From positions 1-64,000 of the forward strand of contig JALSHH010000021.1 in NCBI GenBank assembly GCA_026982335.1: DNA of 64,000 nucleotides. The letters are read 5' to 3'. This document shows, one piece after another, positions 26,982 through 35,424 of the stretch. The position numbers and the translations under genes are program-made. The notes beneath the pieces were generated by a model. It worked only from the letters and a program-made list of their open reading frames with translations. It was not told the origin of the DNA and searched no databases. Source of the DNA: Phycisphaerales bacterium. GTDB taxonomy: Bacteria > Planctomycetota > Phycisphaerae > Phycisphaerales > UBA1924. The first letter of the stretch is position 1. Each line of letters begins with the position of its first letter.

Positions 26982-27248
26982 GACGGATCTCTCGAAAGGG
27001 TAAGGATTTGCGTTGCTCGCCATTCATGAGGAGCAATGGGCAGGCGTGAACTGTAGAAGCACCGCCCCCGATGGGCAATACCTTTATCGCAGTTCACCCG
27101 TCCCGATTTCTCTTTCTGATTCGCCGGTGGATATGATGAGATGGGCCAAGATGGCCGATGAACCACATGGATATCCGGGCACTCGATACAGTCTTCAAGT
27201 GCACAAAACCGGTTCTTACGACTGTAGACGCATGTCAGGGAAAGACTT

Positions 27249-27845
27249 ATGGCTTCAGCTTCAGTAAGTTATCAACGGACCCGCGAGATGACCATCGATG
27301 AGCTTTTGCTCGAAAATCGGATTGTTTTCCTCGTCGGTGAGATCAACCACGCCTCGGCTTCGCGCGTCATGATGCAAATGCTCTATCTCGAGAATCAGCG
27401 CCGAAATCAGGAAATTAACTTCTATATCAACTGTCCCGGAGGCGTCGTGGATGACACGCTCGCCCTTTACGACACCATGCGTTTCCTTTCATCGCCGATT
27501 GCGACCTACTGCATCGGACGGGCATACTCAGGTGGATCGATTTTACTTACCGCGGGAACGAAAGGCCGACGGTTCATTCTGCCTCACGCCAAGGTCATGA
27601 TCCATCAGCCCTATGGTGGGATCACTGGGCAGGCAGAGGATATTCGTCTCCAAGCCGAGCAGATCATCAAGACCAAGCAGACCCTCATTGATATCCTTGC
27701 CAAGCACACTGGGCAAGATCCTGAAAAAGTTCGAGAAGACTCTGAGCGAGATATGTATTTCGATGCTCAAGAAGCCAAAGACTATGGGCTTGTTGATGAG
27801 GTTCTTACCGAACCTCCCGAAATTCCCACTGTCTCAACAAGCTAA
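27249..27845 (+). CDS. clpP: ATP-dependent Clp protease proteolytic subunit, paralogue 1
   Basis: A 198-residue ClpP-family serine protease. The triad can be aligned: Ser94 in GRAYSGGS, His119 in MIHQPYGG, and Asp168 in SERDMYF. The oxyanion region is CPGGVVDD. The nucleophile context is AYSGG rather than the usual AASMG, so the S1 pocket rim differs from canonical ClpP. It is followed 54 bases later by a second, more canonical clpP. No clpX or trigger factor gene is adjacent. In bacteria with two clpP genes, mixed or separate tetradecamers are known; which applies here is unknown. Confidence 0.93.
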   Translation: MASASVSYQRTREMTIDELLLENRIVFLVGEINHASASRVMMQMLYLENQRRNQEINFYINCPGGVVDDTLALYDTMRFLSSPIATYCIGRAYSGGSILLTAGTKGRRFILPHAKVMIHQPYGGITGQAEDIRLQAEQIIKTKQTLIDILAKHTGQDPEKVREDSERDMYFDAQEAKDYGLVDEVLTEPPEIPTVSTS

Positions 27846-27899
27846 AGTGACTCGTTGTTTGATTCGACCATGTATTCCCACCCAAAAAGGTGAACCCAT

Positions 27900-28517
27900 A
27901 TGACCAACCCAAGTGCACATCTCGTTCCGATCGTGATTGAACAATCCGGCCGAGGCGAGCGCTCGTACGATATCTTCTCACGCCTGCTCAAAGACCGCAT
28001 TATCTTTGTTACCGGTGGCATCATGGACGAAATGGCCAACCTCATTGTGGCCCAGCTCCTCTTCCTTGCCAACGAAGATGCCAAAGCAGACATCCACCTG
28101 TATGTCAACTCACCCGGTGGTTCGGTTACCGCGGGGTTGGGCATTGTCGATACGATGAAGTTCATCAAACCTGATATTTGCACTTACATCATCGGCCAAG
28201 CCGCCTCGATGGGATCGGTGATTGCCTGTTCGGGCGCCAAAGGTAAGCGCTACTGTCTCAAGAACGCACGCAACCTGATGCACCAGCCTTTGCTCTCGGG
28301 GGTGATGGAAGGACAGGCGACGGATCTCGAGATCGAAGCCAAGGAAATGCTCCGGCTGCGCGATCGGTTATACAGGATCTATGCCGATTCCACCGGGCAG
28401 GATCCGGACAAAATCAAGAACGACTGTGATCGCAACCTTTGGCTCGATGACCAAGAAATGATCGATTACGGGCTCATTGATTCGGTGCTCGAAACCATGC
28501 CCGTCACCGAAGGGTGA
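27900..28517 (+). CDS. clpP: ATP-dependent Clp protease proteolytic subunit, paralogue 2 (canonical)
   Basis: A 205-residue ClpP with the canonical motifs: [17 protein letters not shown] containing Ser103, RNLMHQPL with His128, and Asp177 in NDCDRNLWL. The N terminus includes [20 protein letters not shown], which corresponds to the usual ERSYDIYSRLLxxRIIFL region. AAAAGGTGAACCCAT lies before the ATG. It is the second gene of a tandem clpP pair and probably shares its transcript. It differs from the first paralogue throughout, so the pair is not a recent duplication. Confidence 0.95.
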   Translation: MTNPSAHLVPIVIEQSGRGERSYDIFSRLLKDRIIFVTGGIMDEMANLIVAQLLFLANEDAKADIHLYVNSPGGSVTAGLGIVDTMKFIKPDICTYIIGQAASMGSVIACSGAKGKRYCLKNARNLMHQPLLSGVMEGQATDLEIEAKEMLRLRDRLYRIYADSTGQDPDKIKNDCDRNLWLDDQEMIDYGLIDSVLETMPVTEG

Positions 28518-28530
28518 GAATGGGGTATGC

Positions 28531-29502
28531 TCAAGGCATATCAACGATCACTGCGGTCTGCTCTTCGTCTTGGGCAATACGCAGGGCGTTGATCGCGTCG
28601 TCGAACTTAAATCGTTTGGTAATCAACCCCGAGAGGTCGATTCCGCCAGTCCCCATCGCGTTGAGTCCCTCAGCAATGTACCCGCATCGGGCTCCAAAGA
28701 CTTGGAGCTCATTGGCGATGATTGGCGAATAATCAATCGGTTCGATCTCGTCAAGGGTAGAAATTGGGTCGCCTTTGAGCACAATGGTGCCCCGCGGGCG
28801 GACCATCCGCATCGCAACTTCGAAACTTTTGGGATCGAGGGTGGTGTCGATCACCACATCTTGATCCTGGCGACGCCCCACATCATTGAGGTGGCGATGC
28901 TTGATTCCCCATTTGGCGCAGAGTTCGAGTCTTTGAGCGCTGGTGGCCAGCAGACGAACCGATGCGTTGAGTTTGGTCATCACCTGAGCGCATAAAAGGC
29001 CACTGAGTCCATCGCCGAGTACGGTGATGAATGGTTTGCCTTCGAGGTGAACGATCTGCGATGCATGCACAGCCCCGGCCAAGGCCAGGGCGAAGACCGC
29101 CTGATCGTCCTCGATCTCGTTGGGCACCTTGATGAGGTTCCTCGTTTCGAGCACAAAGCGCTCGGCGAGGCATCCATCGCGGTTGCGCAGTCCAAGAACA
29201 GCACGATCCGCATCATGATTTGAAAGCCCCCGGCGGGCAAGTTCCGACTCCGGATCGGTGATATTGACATTGCCCACCACACGAGCACCGATCCATGAAG
29301 AATCTGCCGAGTGTTCGACAACCCCCACGAACTGGTGTCCCAAAGTGCCTTGATGGTTCATCTTGGATCGGCACGCTGCGATGTCCGCTGGGCCGATAAG
29401 CACCCGTGTCGGACGGATCAGCGCCTGGTCATCAGCAAGCACCGGCTCGGGTGCACTGCGATCAAGAAAGACCTCTGTATTGAGCATACGAACTGCGAGC
29501 AA
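28531..29502 (-). CDS. MDR (alcohol dehydrogenase-like) protein lacking zinc ligands
   Basis: A 323-residue member of the medium-chain dehydrogenase/reductase superfamily. The nucleotide-binding core VLGDGLSGLLCAQV is intact. However, the usual catalytic zinc ligands (CGTD, GHE) read IGPADI and GHQFVG, and the four-cysteine structural zinc loop is replaced by ITDPESELARRGLSNHDAD, which has no cysteine. The alignment to the zinc family is otherwise clear (RVVG, GLSNH, AVLG, GRDG-like NRDGCLAE). The track start at 29586 has no SD. TTG 29502 has GGGAGGG six bases upstream and yields MLAVRMLNTEVFLD, the expected N terminus. It converges on clpP. Substrate unknown. Confidence 0.82.
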   Translation of the reverse strand: MLAVRMLNTEVFLDRSAPEPVLADDQALIRPTRVLIGPADIAACRSKMNHQGTLGHQFVGVVEHSADSSWIGARVVGNVNITDPESELARRGLSNHDADRAVLGLRNRDGCLAERFVLETRNLIKVPNEIEDDQAVFALALAGAVHASQIVHLEGKPFITVLGDGLSGLLCAQVMTKLNASVRLLATSAQRLELCAKWGIKHRHLNDVGRRQDQDVVIDTTLDPKSFEVAMRMVRPRGTIVLKGDPISTLDEIEPIDYSPIIANELQVFGARCGYIAEGLNAMGTGGIDLSGLITKRFKFDDAINALRIAQDEEQTAVIVDMP

Positions 29503-29652
29503 CCGATGCCCTCCCGATTTTTCAAACATCAATGCGCCATCAACACGAACACAAACAGTATCGAATAGATTGCCCACCCGATACACTGACTTCTGCGAAA
29601 CGGGTGATTCTCGGACGCTTGGAGATCGTTTTTGCCCGACCGTCCTAACAGA

Positions 29653-30459
29653 TCAATCGTCGATGACCGGATCCATTCCCACCGGGGTCGATGTGGTCTC
29701 GTTGGGAGGAGAGGGTATCATCGGAAGATACTCGACAAGGCGCTTCTTGCGGTTGAACACCGGGTAGGTATAAGGCTGGGCGCCGGCGAAGATATCCTCG
29801 GTCGAGTTATACCAGTCGATCCAAGCACGCCGATCGAGCCCAAAGTTTTGTCCTGTAAGAATCAAGAGCGAGTGTTGAACACGATTGTTGACCACCAGAC
29901 GCGAATCTCGCAGTGCATTGATGAGGGCTTGAACGACGATATTTTGGCGATACTGCCCCAGTGCGTCGGCAGCAGCCGCACGGACATCGGCTTCTAACTC
30001 GTTGTCGCTGTTGATTGCTTTGATCAAAGGTGTGATTGCATCAGGGCTGTGTACCCGTTGGAGAGCGCGAGCCGCTTCGATGCGGACAACCTTGTTCTTA
30101 TCAGTGAGTGCATTAATTATCAGCCTAACATGCTCAGGGTCGCCATGTCTTCCCAGTGCACGAACCGCTGCGCTGCGTACGCCAGGATCCGGATCATCCA
30201 TCGCATCAAGATAGAGTTCAAGATACACTCCCTGACCACCAAAGTCGGCGTTTGAGAGCAAAGTGGTGCCGCGGTATCGATTCTCGGCACTGTAGGGGTC
30301 GGTTGCCATTTCCGCAGCTTGGGCGGGTGAGACTTGTGCCGCAAAAACTTCAAACAAACTGGTCGTTCCACGGGGGACATGGTCGAAGGTGCCGCACCCT
30401 AGTAAGGCAAAAGCAACCAGGAACAACGGAGCAAGTGATTGAGAAACAGTGGTGCGCAT
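29653..30459 (-). CDS. HEAT-repeat lipoprotein
   Basis: A 268-residue lipoprotein. The signal peptide ends in FALLGCGTF, giving a lipobox Cys at about residue 23. The mature protein has several HEAT-like helical repeats between about 80 and 200: DPDPGVRSAAVRALGRHGD, DKNKVVRIEAARALQRVH, and ELEADVRAAAADALGQYRQ. These are scaffolding repeats that usually bind other proteins. The C-terminal 60 residues contain WIDWYNSTEDIF and are less repetitive. ATG 30459 is used, since the track's first codon is TTG. The gene lies upstream of the MDR gene on the same strand with about 150 bases between. Partner unknown. Confidence 0.8.
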   Translation of the reverse strand: MRTTVSQSLAPLFLVAFALLGCGTFDHVPRGTTSLFEVFAAQVSPAQAAEMATDPYSAENRYRGTTLLSNADFGGQGVYLELYLDAMDDPDPGVRSAAVRALGRHGDPEHVRLIINALTDKNKVVRIEAARALQRVHSPDAITPLIKAINSDNELEADVRAAAADALGQYRQNIVVQALINALRDSRLVVNNRVQHSLLILTGQNFGLDRRAWIDWYNSTEDIFAGAQPYTYPVFNRKKRLVEYLPMIPSPPNETTSTPVGMDPVIDD

Positions 30460-30902
30460 GGACAAGTATATCGAGCCAATTATCCAAACAAGATAAAACC
30501 GAGAATTGCCATGTGATTCTCAATACCAACCAGGGCGCAAAGAACCTCTCGCAGATTTTCTGCTGGATTCTGTTTTTCGTGGGCCAATTTCAACAGAAAG
30601 AGCGTGCGATACAGTGACGAATACAAATATGGGGGGCAGGTCAGTCACCGGGTGTGCCTTTTCTTCGATTCCCTTTGTTCTCGGACGCCGCATTGGGGGT
30701 TGAGTATGAGGGTGCAAGTCGGTTCTCAGGTTCATTTTGGATATCTTCGCATGGACATTGCGATGGGTTGGTTGGTGCAATCAGATCGGCGGGCTGCCAG
30801 CAAATCGTACTGATGCGCTTTATTGGGATCGATTTTGGAGAAAATGAGACCGATCCATCTGTCGGTACATCGGATGTGTGTATACCTAAGGAGGCACATG
30901 GT
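30460..30902. other. Intergenic region between divergent genes
   Basis: About 440 bases between the HEAT lipoprotein (minus) and the MshEN-like protein (plus). The plus frame of the latter stays open over 83 codons here, but the only strong SD (AAGGAGG) is at its right end, so I treat this as promoter/leader. Short frames such as 30604-30813 have no support. No clear hairpin or riboswitch was recognised. Confidence 0.5.
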
Positions 30903-31388
30903 ATGGGCATCAAACTCGGAGAGCTCCTCGTTGAACAGGGGGCGTTGAGCGTATCACAGCGCGATGAAATCCTTCAGATCCAGCATACGGTTCGTCGCCC
31001 TTTCGGCGTGATCGCGGAGGAACGCTTTGGGGTTTCGCCTGAAGATATCGAGCAGGCATGGGCATCACAGTATGCGATGATTGCGGCACGGGTTGATCCG
31101 TTGGCGATTGAAATTGAACCGCGCATACTGGGTTTACTCACTGAACGCCAAGCCTGGCAGTTTGGGTTGATCCCGCTGGGTGAATACGACAACGAGATCA
31201 AGTTTGTCACTTCGATGGAGTGTTTGGCGCGGGCGCTGCGTTTTGTGGGATGGCGAATCCCCGCATTGTGTACTTTTGATATTTGTGATTTGCACACACT
31301 CAAATGTGGGCTTGCAATGCATTATCCGATTGAACAGATGGATATGGGGTTGATGGACCAGATCATCAGCCGACGGTCGGTGGCGTGA
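30903..31388 (+). CDS. Stand-alone GspE/PilB N-terminal (MshEN-like) domain protein
   Basis: A 161-residue protein starting at ATG 30903 with AAGGAGG eight bases upstream. The first 60 residues (IKLGELLVEQGALSVSQRDE and FGVIAEERFGVSPEDIEQAW) follow the pattern of the N-terminal domain of PilB/GspE assembly ATPases, a domain family that includes c-di-GMP-binding MshEN. The second half (ITERQ-like LLTERQAWQFGLIPLGEYDNEIKFVTSM) resembles the next segment of those ATPases. No Walker motifs follow: the protein ends there. It is therefore a solitary regulatory-type domain. The longer ORF start at 30654 is not supported. Its link to the pilT-pilC operon 18 kb away is speculative. Confidence 0.68.
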   Translation: MGIKLGELLVEQGALSVSQRDEILQIQHTVRRPFGVIAEERFGVSPEDIEQAWASQYAMIAARVDPLAIEIEPRILGLLTERQAWQFGLIPLGEYDNEIKFVTSMECLARALRFVGWRIPALCTFDICDLHTLKCGLAMHYPIEQMDMGLMDQIISRRSVA

Positions 31389-31423
31389 ATCAAAAGAGTT
31401 TGTTGCAAAACCGACCAATTTAC

Positions 31424-31461
31424 GAACAAGAAAACAGGGCCGATCCTTCGATTGGCCCTGT
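31424..31461 (-). terminator. Rho-independent terminator of the H1-like gene
   Basis: On the minus strand ACAGGGCCAAT-CGAAGG-ATCGGCCCTGT forms an 11-bp stem with one G-U pair, followed by TTTCTTGTT. It lies about 60 bases past the H1-like stop codon. Confidence 0.8.
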
Positions 31462-31523
31462 CCGTTTGCAGCTTTGGGAATACGCCGGGTCCAACAACCT
31501 ACCCGGTTTTGGCAAGCTTGCGA

Positions 31524-31922
31524 TTAGCGGCGAGTTGCACGACGCTTGGTGGTTTTTTTGCGTGTGGCTTTCTTTTTTGCGGTTTTCTTCGCGGCTTTTT
31601 TCTTGGTTGCCTTCTTGGCGACTTTCTTCTTGGCAGCTTTCTTTTTCGTTGTTCTCTTCTTGGCGGTCTTCTTGGCCGTCTTCTTCTTGGCTACTTTTTT
31701 GCGGGTCGCTTTCTTCTTTGCAGCTTTTTTCTTGGTTGCTTTTTTCTTGGTTGCTTTTTTCTTGGCGACTTTCTTGCGGGTTGTTTTTTTGGCTACCTTT
31801 TTCTTGGCTGCTTTTTTACGGGCTGCTTTTTTACGGGTTGCTTTTTTCTTGGTTGCCTTCTTGGCTGTTTTTTTACGCGTAGCCTTTTTCGCTACTTTCT
31901 TCTTTGCTTTTTTCTTTGCCAT
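31524..31922 (-). CDS. Histone H1-like lysine-repeat protein
   Basis: A 132-residue extremely basic protein made almost wholly of KKA, KKAT and RKKA units (for example KKKVAKKATRKKTAKK). It resembles the C-terminal tail of eukaryotic H1 and the bacterial Hc1/Hc2/AlgP-type nucleoid proteins. It presumably binds DNA without sequence preference and compacts the nucleoid. There is no globular domain. The repeats make both other frames open on the opposite strand, which gives spurious hydrophobic ORFs. The ATG is preceded by GGAGA within ten bases. Length is likely to vary between strains by repeat slippage. Two spaced palindromes lie upstream. Confidence 0.85.
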   Translation of the reverse strand: MAKKKAKKKVAKKATRKKTAKKATKKKATRKKAARKKAAKKKVAKKTTRKKVAKKKATKKKATKKKAAKKKATRKKVAKKKTAKKTAKKRTTKKKAAKKKVAKKATKKKAAKKTAKKKATRKKTTKRRATRR

Positions 31923-31950
31923 TTGCGAGTCTCCTCGTTGGTCCGTGGTT

Positions 31951-31983
31951 GTTTCACATTGAAACCGATTTGTTCACAGTGAA
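31951..31983. promoter_or_regulatory. Two palindromes spaced 20 bp, upstream of H1-like gene
   Basis: GTTTCACATTGAAAC (31951-31965, perfect 6-bp arms) and TTCACAGTGAA (31973-31983, 5-bp arms) share TTCACA. Their centres (31958 and 31978) are 20 bp apart, about two helical turns, on the same DNA face. They lie 30-60 bases upstream of the H1-like ATG. This is the layout of a paired operator, but no regulator is identified. Confidence 0.45.
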
Positions 31984-32568
31984 TATCGGCTTACTACAAA
32001 CGCTTGTCAATCATTCCACAGAACACATCGGTGCATTCTGTAGCATTTCTTGAAGAACAGCGCCAACTTTGCGCAACTTCGAGAGATCAACAGCATACAT
32101 CAACATCGCGCATCGTGCACGCAAAGTCGAAGACGGAGCACATCAAATACAATCGTAAAGAGTGATTCGTATCAACGATTGTGTGCCATGACCACGGGTA
32201 CTCATGTTCGAGCGCAACCAAAATCATTTTATTGTGCACAGGTAGCCTCATGACGGACGGCGCCCACGAGGAGTTCTTTGCAATGTGTTGTACTCAAAAA
32301 GCCAAAGCAATGCGGTGAGTGCGAGATCATGGCGATCAATCAATGATGATGAAAACAGCATCGTTGTCATCACGACTTGACAGACAACTTCGCACATAGT
32401 TCGACGCAGTTCGCAGCATGATCGATGCGGTTTCGTGCGCAATCGTTTCGTGAACTTTTCAACGCCAATCCAGTTTTTTGTAAAATCAATGCGAACAATC
32501 AACTCGATAGACGCAGATAATCGCATCGTCTTGCAATTATTGATGCTTTGAGATCATCAGGAGTTTTT
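31984..32568. other. Gene-free region
   Basis: About 580 bases without a supported gene. The short frames listed in the track here have no SD or recognisable sequence. No tRNA or strong terminator hairpin was found. The right end holds the promoter/leader of the M16-family gene. The base composition is less G-rich on the plus strand than neighbouring coding DNA. Confidence 0.45.
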
Positions 32569-33819
32569 ATGCCAAGCGCACTCAGCACCATCAACACGCA
32601 CACCACCACCAACGGGCTGGTCATCATCACCGAACCAATGAGCGGGGTGCAATCCGCTGCGATTCGTTGGGTGATCCCCGCAGGCGCCATCTTTGAAGAT
32701 ATCCACAATTTGGGAACTTCGAGTGTTTGTGCGGAGATGTTGATGCGCGGAGCTGCAACGCTTGATTCCAAAGCGCAGGCAGACGCGTTCGATCATGCTG
32801 GCGCATTGCGCGAGATCAACAACTCAATTCGGTACATGCAGCTCTCGGCATCGATGATCGGACAACGCATCGACGAGACGATTCCATTGCTTGTCGATAT
32901 GGTGCGCAACCCAATGATGTCGAGCGATTCATTTGCACCATCGTGCGAGTTGGCAGCCCAAGCGATCGCATCGTTGGCGGACGATCCGCAACAACGAGCA
33001 GTTTTGGCTGCGAGAGAGCGTCACCTGCCTTCACCATTTGGACGCAACACATTGGGCACCATCGAAGGCGTGCAATCGCTCACGCATGACGCGCTGAACA
33101 ACTGGTGGAATGCGCACGCGAAGCCTGCGGGATCGGTGCTTTCAATCGCAGGTGACATCGACACGCAGCAAGTCATCGAGCAGATCGAATCGTTGACATC
33201 GGACTGGTCTGGAAGGGTTGACCAACCCAAGCCCATCGGCGATCCATCACGCGGATATGCCCATATCGACGATGATTCGAGTCAGGTACAGATTCTGATT
33301 GTCCATGACGGCCCACACGAAGGGCACGAAGATTCGATGCTTGAGAAGCTCACGATCTCAGTGCTCTCAGGTGGGATGTCCGGGCGACTCTTTACTGAAG
33401 TCCGCGAGAAACGAGGACTCTGCTACAGCGTCAGCGCCTCGTTCCGCGCCGACAAAGATCGGGGTATCGTGAGCAACTATGTCGGTACCACACCCGAACG
33501 GGCTCAGGAATCGCTCGATGTGTTAATGGATGAGATCCTGCGTATCGGTGAGGGGAATGTCACCGACGAAGAGCTCATACGCGCCAAAACCGGGTTCAAG
33601 AGTCGGCTGATCTTTTCAGGTGAATCCACCAGTGCTCGGGCGGGTGCGATTGGATCTGACCACCTCAATCTGGGGAGAACTCGAACACTTGAAGAGGTGA
33701 TTGAGCAGGTCAATGCGGTGGGTTTGGATGAACTCAATGCGTATTTGACGCGTCGGGCGATCGGTAAGCCGACGATTCAGACGCTGGGACCAGATGCACT
33801 CAAGGCACCCATGTATTGA
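32569..33819 (+). CDS. M16 peptidase family protein without the zinc-binding motif
   Basis: A 416-residue two-domain M16-type protein. ATG 32569 lies five bases after CAGGAG. In the N-terminal domain the position of the inverted zinc motif HxxEH (usually AHFLEHMLFKGT) reads TSSVCAEMLMRGA, so both histidines are missing. The C-terminal domain keeps the family's conserved GMSGRLFTEVREKRGLCYSV, with the Arg/Tyr pair. In heterodimeric M16 peptidases one partner has this pattern: no zinc, but an essential C-domain. No catalytic M16 gene is adjacent, so a partner would have to be encoded elsewhere. It precedes murC by 75 bases. Confidence 0.85.
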   Translation: MPSALSTINTHTTTNGLVIITEPMSGVQSAAIRWVIPAGAIFEDIHNLGTSSVCAEMLMRGAATLDSKAQADAFDHAGALREINNSIRYMQLSASMIGQRIDETIPLLVDMVRNPMMSSDSFAPSCELAAQAIASLADDPQQRAVLAARERHLPSPFGRNTLGTIEGVQSLTHDALNNWWNAHAKPAGSVLSIAGDIDTQQVIEQIESLTSDWSGRVDQPKPIGDPSRGYAHIDDDSSQVQILIVHDGPHEGHEDSMLEKLTISVLSGGMSGRLFTEVREKRGLCYSVSASFRADKDRGIVSNYVGTTPERAQESLDVLMDEILRIGEGNVTDEELIRAKTGFKSRLIFSGESTSARAGAIGSDHLNLGRTRTLEEVIEQVNAVGLDELNAYLTRRAIGKPTIQTLGPDALKAPMY

Positions 33820-33894
33820 TGAAAATGCTCTTGATGAATTGGTCAGGTGGATGCTTTCTTGGTGTCCAAAGCTTGGTTCTGTCGATACACTGAC

Positions 33895-35424
33895 ATGGTG
33901 AAAACGCCCGGAAACTCGGACATCTCGATCAATCAGACCAGCCTGTCTCGGCTTACAATTGAACTCGGCGGGCAACGCCCGTTTCTCATCGGAATCGGTG
34001 GGTGTGGGATGTCTGCACTCGCCAGGTTGATCGGCGAAGCGGGTTTAGACATTCGCGGGTGCGATTCGACACCCTCGCCCATCACTGAGGCGCTCTCGCA
34101 AGCGTCGATTTCGGTTGGATTCGATGAATCGGCGGCCCAACTCCCCGAAGATGTCGATGTGGTCATCGCCTCGGCAGCCATCAAACCAGACCACCCGATG
34201 ATGATCGAAGCCACTCGGCGCGGGCTCACCATCATGAGCTATCCCGAAGCGCTCGGCGTGTGTATGCGCGGGCGTACCGGCATTGCCATCGCGGGAACCC
34301 ATGGCAAGTCAACGACCACGGCGATGCTTGGGTGTGCACTCACCGATGCCAAGATCGAGCCTTCGGTTATCGTCGGGGCCACTTGCCCACAACTGGCCAA
34401 CGGGGCGCTGGGTGAAAATCGCTCGCCGGTTGGGTATCGTGTAGGTGAATCAAAGATTCCCAATGGGGATTGGACGGGTTGGCCGGGGGTATTGCTGGCC
34501 GAGGCGTGCGAGTTTAATCGGTCGTTTCATCATCTGCGCCCGACCATCGGGTCGATCTCGCAGATTGAAGCGGATCATCTCGATATCTATGGTTCACTCG
34601 ATGCCGTCGTCGAAGCATTCGCCGAGTTCGCCCAGCTCATCGCGCCCCGAGATCAGGGGGGGAAGCTCATCATTGCCCACGATGGTGCCCACCGGCGCGA
34701 GGTGACGGCCGGATTAGCGTGCAGCGTCGAAACCATCGGGTTCAACCCGACTGCCGACTGGATGATCGGATACGAACCAACCACCGGTGAAGTGTCCGTC
34801 TGTGAACCAGAGGGGGTCACGCGATCATGGGCATTGACCATGCCGGGCGAACACAATGCGTTTAACTCAGCAATGGCGTACGCGATCGGTCGATCGGTCG
34901 GGGCGGATGGTGAACTGCTTGCTCAGTCATTCCAAGCCTTTGCCGGGCTTGATCGACGCTTGCAACTGCTCGGCACCCGCGATGGCGTGCGCGTTTATGA
35001 CGACTATGGGCATCATCCTACCGAGATCGATGCGACTTTGCGAGCATTGGTCCAGCGTGAGAATCCGCACAAGATCGGTGGGCGATTGATTTGCGTGTTT
35101 CAGCCTCACCAGCATTCGCGGACACGGTTCTTTCTTGATGAGTTCGCGACGAGTTTCGAGCACGCGGACATGGTGATTGTGCCTCATATTTACTTTGTGC
35201 GTGATTCCGAGATTGAGAAGCACCGTGTGAGCTCGGCCGATTTGGTCGATAAGCTCCGCGCCCGCAAAGTCCGTGCAATGCACCTTTACCCCTTCGAAGC
35301 CATCATCGAACAGCTCGAGAACCTGTGCCGGCCTGGCGATTTGCTGGTGGTGATGGGGGCCGGTCCGGTCTGGAAGATCGGCAAAGGGTATTTGGAAGGC
35401 AAGATGGATGGAGGCGTTGTGTGA
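33895..35424 (+). CDS. murC: UDP-N-acetylmuramate--L-alanine ligase
   Basis: A 509-residue cytoplasmic Mur ligase that adds L-Ala to UDP-MurNAc. FLIGIGGCGMSALARL near residue 32 is the UDP-binding Rossmann start. AGTHGKSTTTAML is the ATP-binding P-loop, EACEFNRSFHHLRP is the central domain, and VYDDYGHHPTEI is in the C-terminal domain. ATG 33895 is chosen over the track start because it leaves a normal leader, although no good SD is visible. Its stop overlaps the GTG start of murB (GTGA). It heads a murC-murB-ddl-ftsQ cluster, evidence that this organism makes peptidoglycan precursors. Confidence 0.95.
   Translation: MVKTPGNSDISINQTSLSRLTIELGGQRPFLIGIGGCGMSALARLIGEAGLDIRGCDSTPSPITEALSQASISVGFDESAAQLPEDVDVVIASAAIKPDHPMMIEATRRGLTIMSYPEALGVCMRGRTGIAIAGTHGKSTTTAMLGCALTDAKIEPSVIVGATCPQLANGALGENRSPVGYRVGESKIPNGDWTGWPGVLLAEACEFNRSFHHLRPTIGSISQIEADHLDIYGSLDAVVEAFAEFAQLIAPRDQGGKLIIAHDGAHRREVTAGLACSVETIGFNPTADWMIGYEPTTGEVSVCEPEGVTRSWALTMPGEHNAFNSAMAYAIGRSVGADGELLAQSFQAFAGLDRRLQLLGTRDGVRVYDDYGHHPTEIDATLRALVQRENPHKIGGRLICVFQPHQHSRTRFFLDEFATSFEHADMVIVPHIYFVRDSEIEKHRVSSADLVDKLRARKVRAMHLYPFEAIIEQLENLCRPGDLLVVMGAGPVWKIGKGYLEGKMDGGVV

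Noticed and set aside
31385-31982. Hydrophobic plus frames rich in F/L/W
   Set aside because: They are the antisense of the lysine-repeat H1-like gene (AAG/CTT codons) and have no independent support.
32100-32140. Possible c-di-GMP-I (GEMM) riboswitch because of ACGCAAAG
   Set aside because: Only a short string matches; the GNRA loop, receptor and paired stems are not present.
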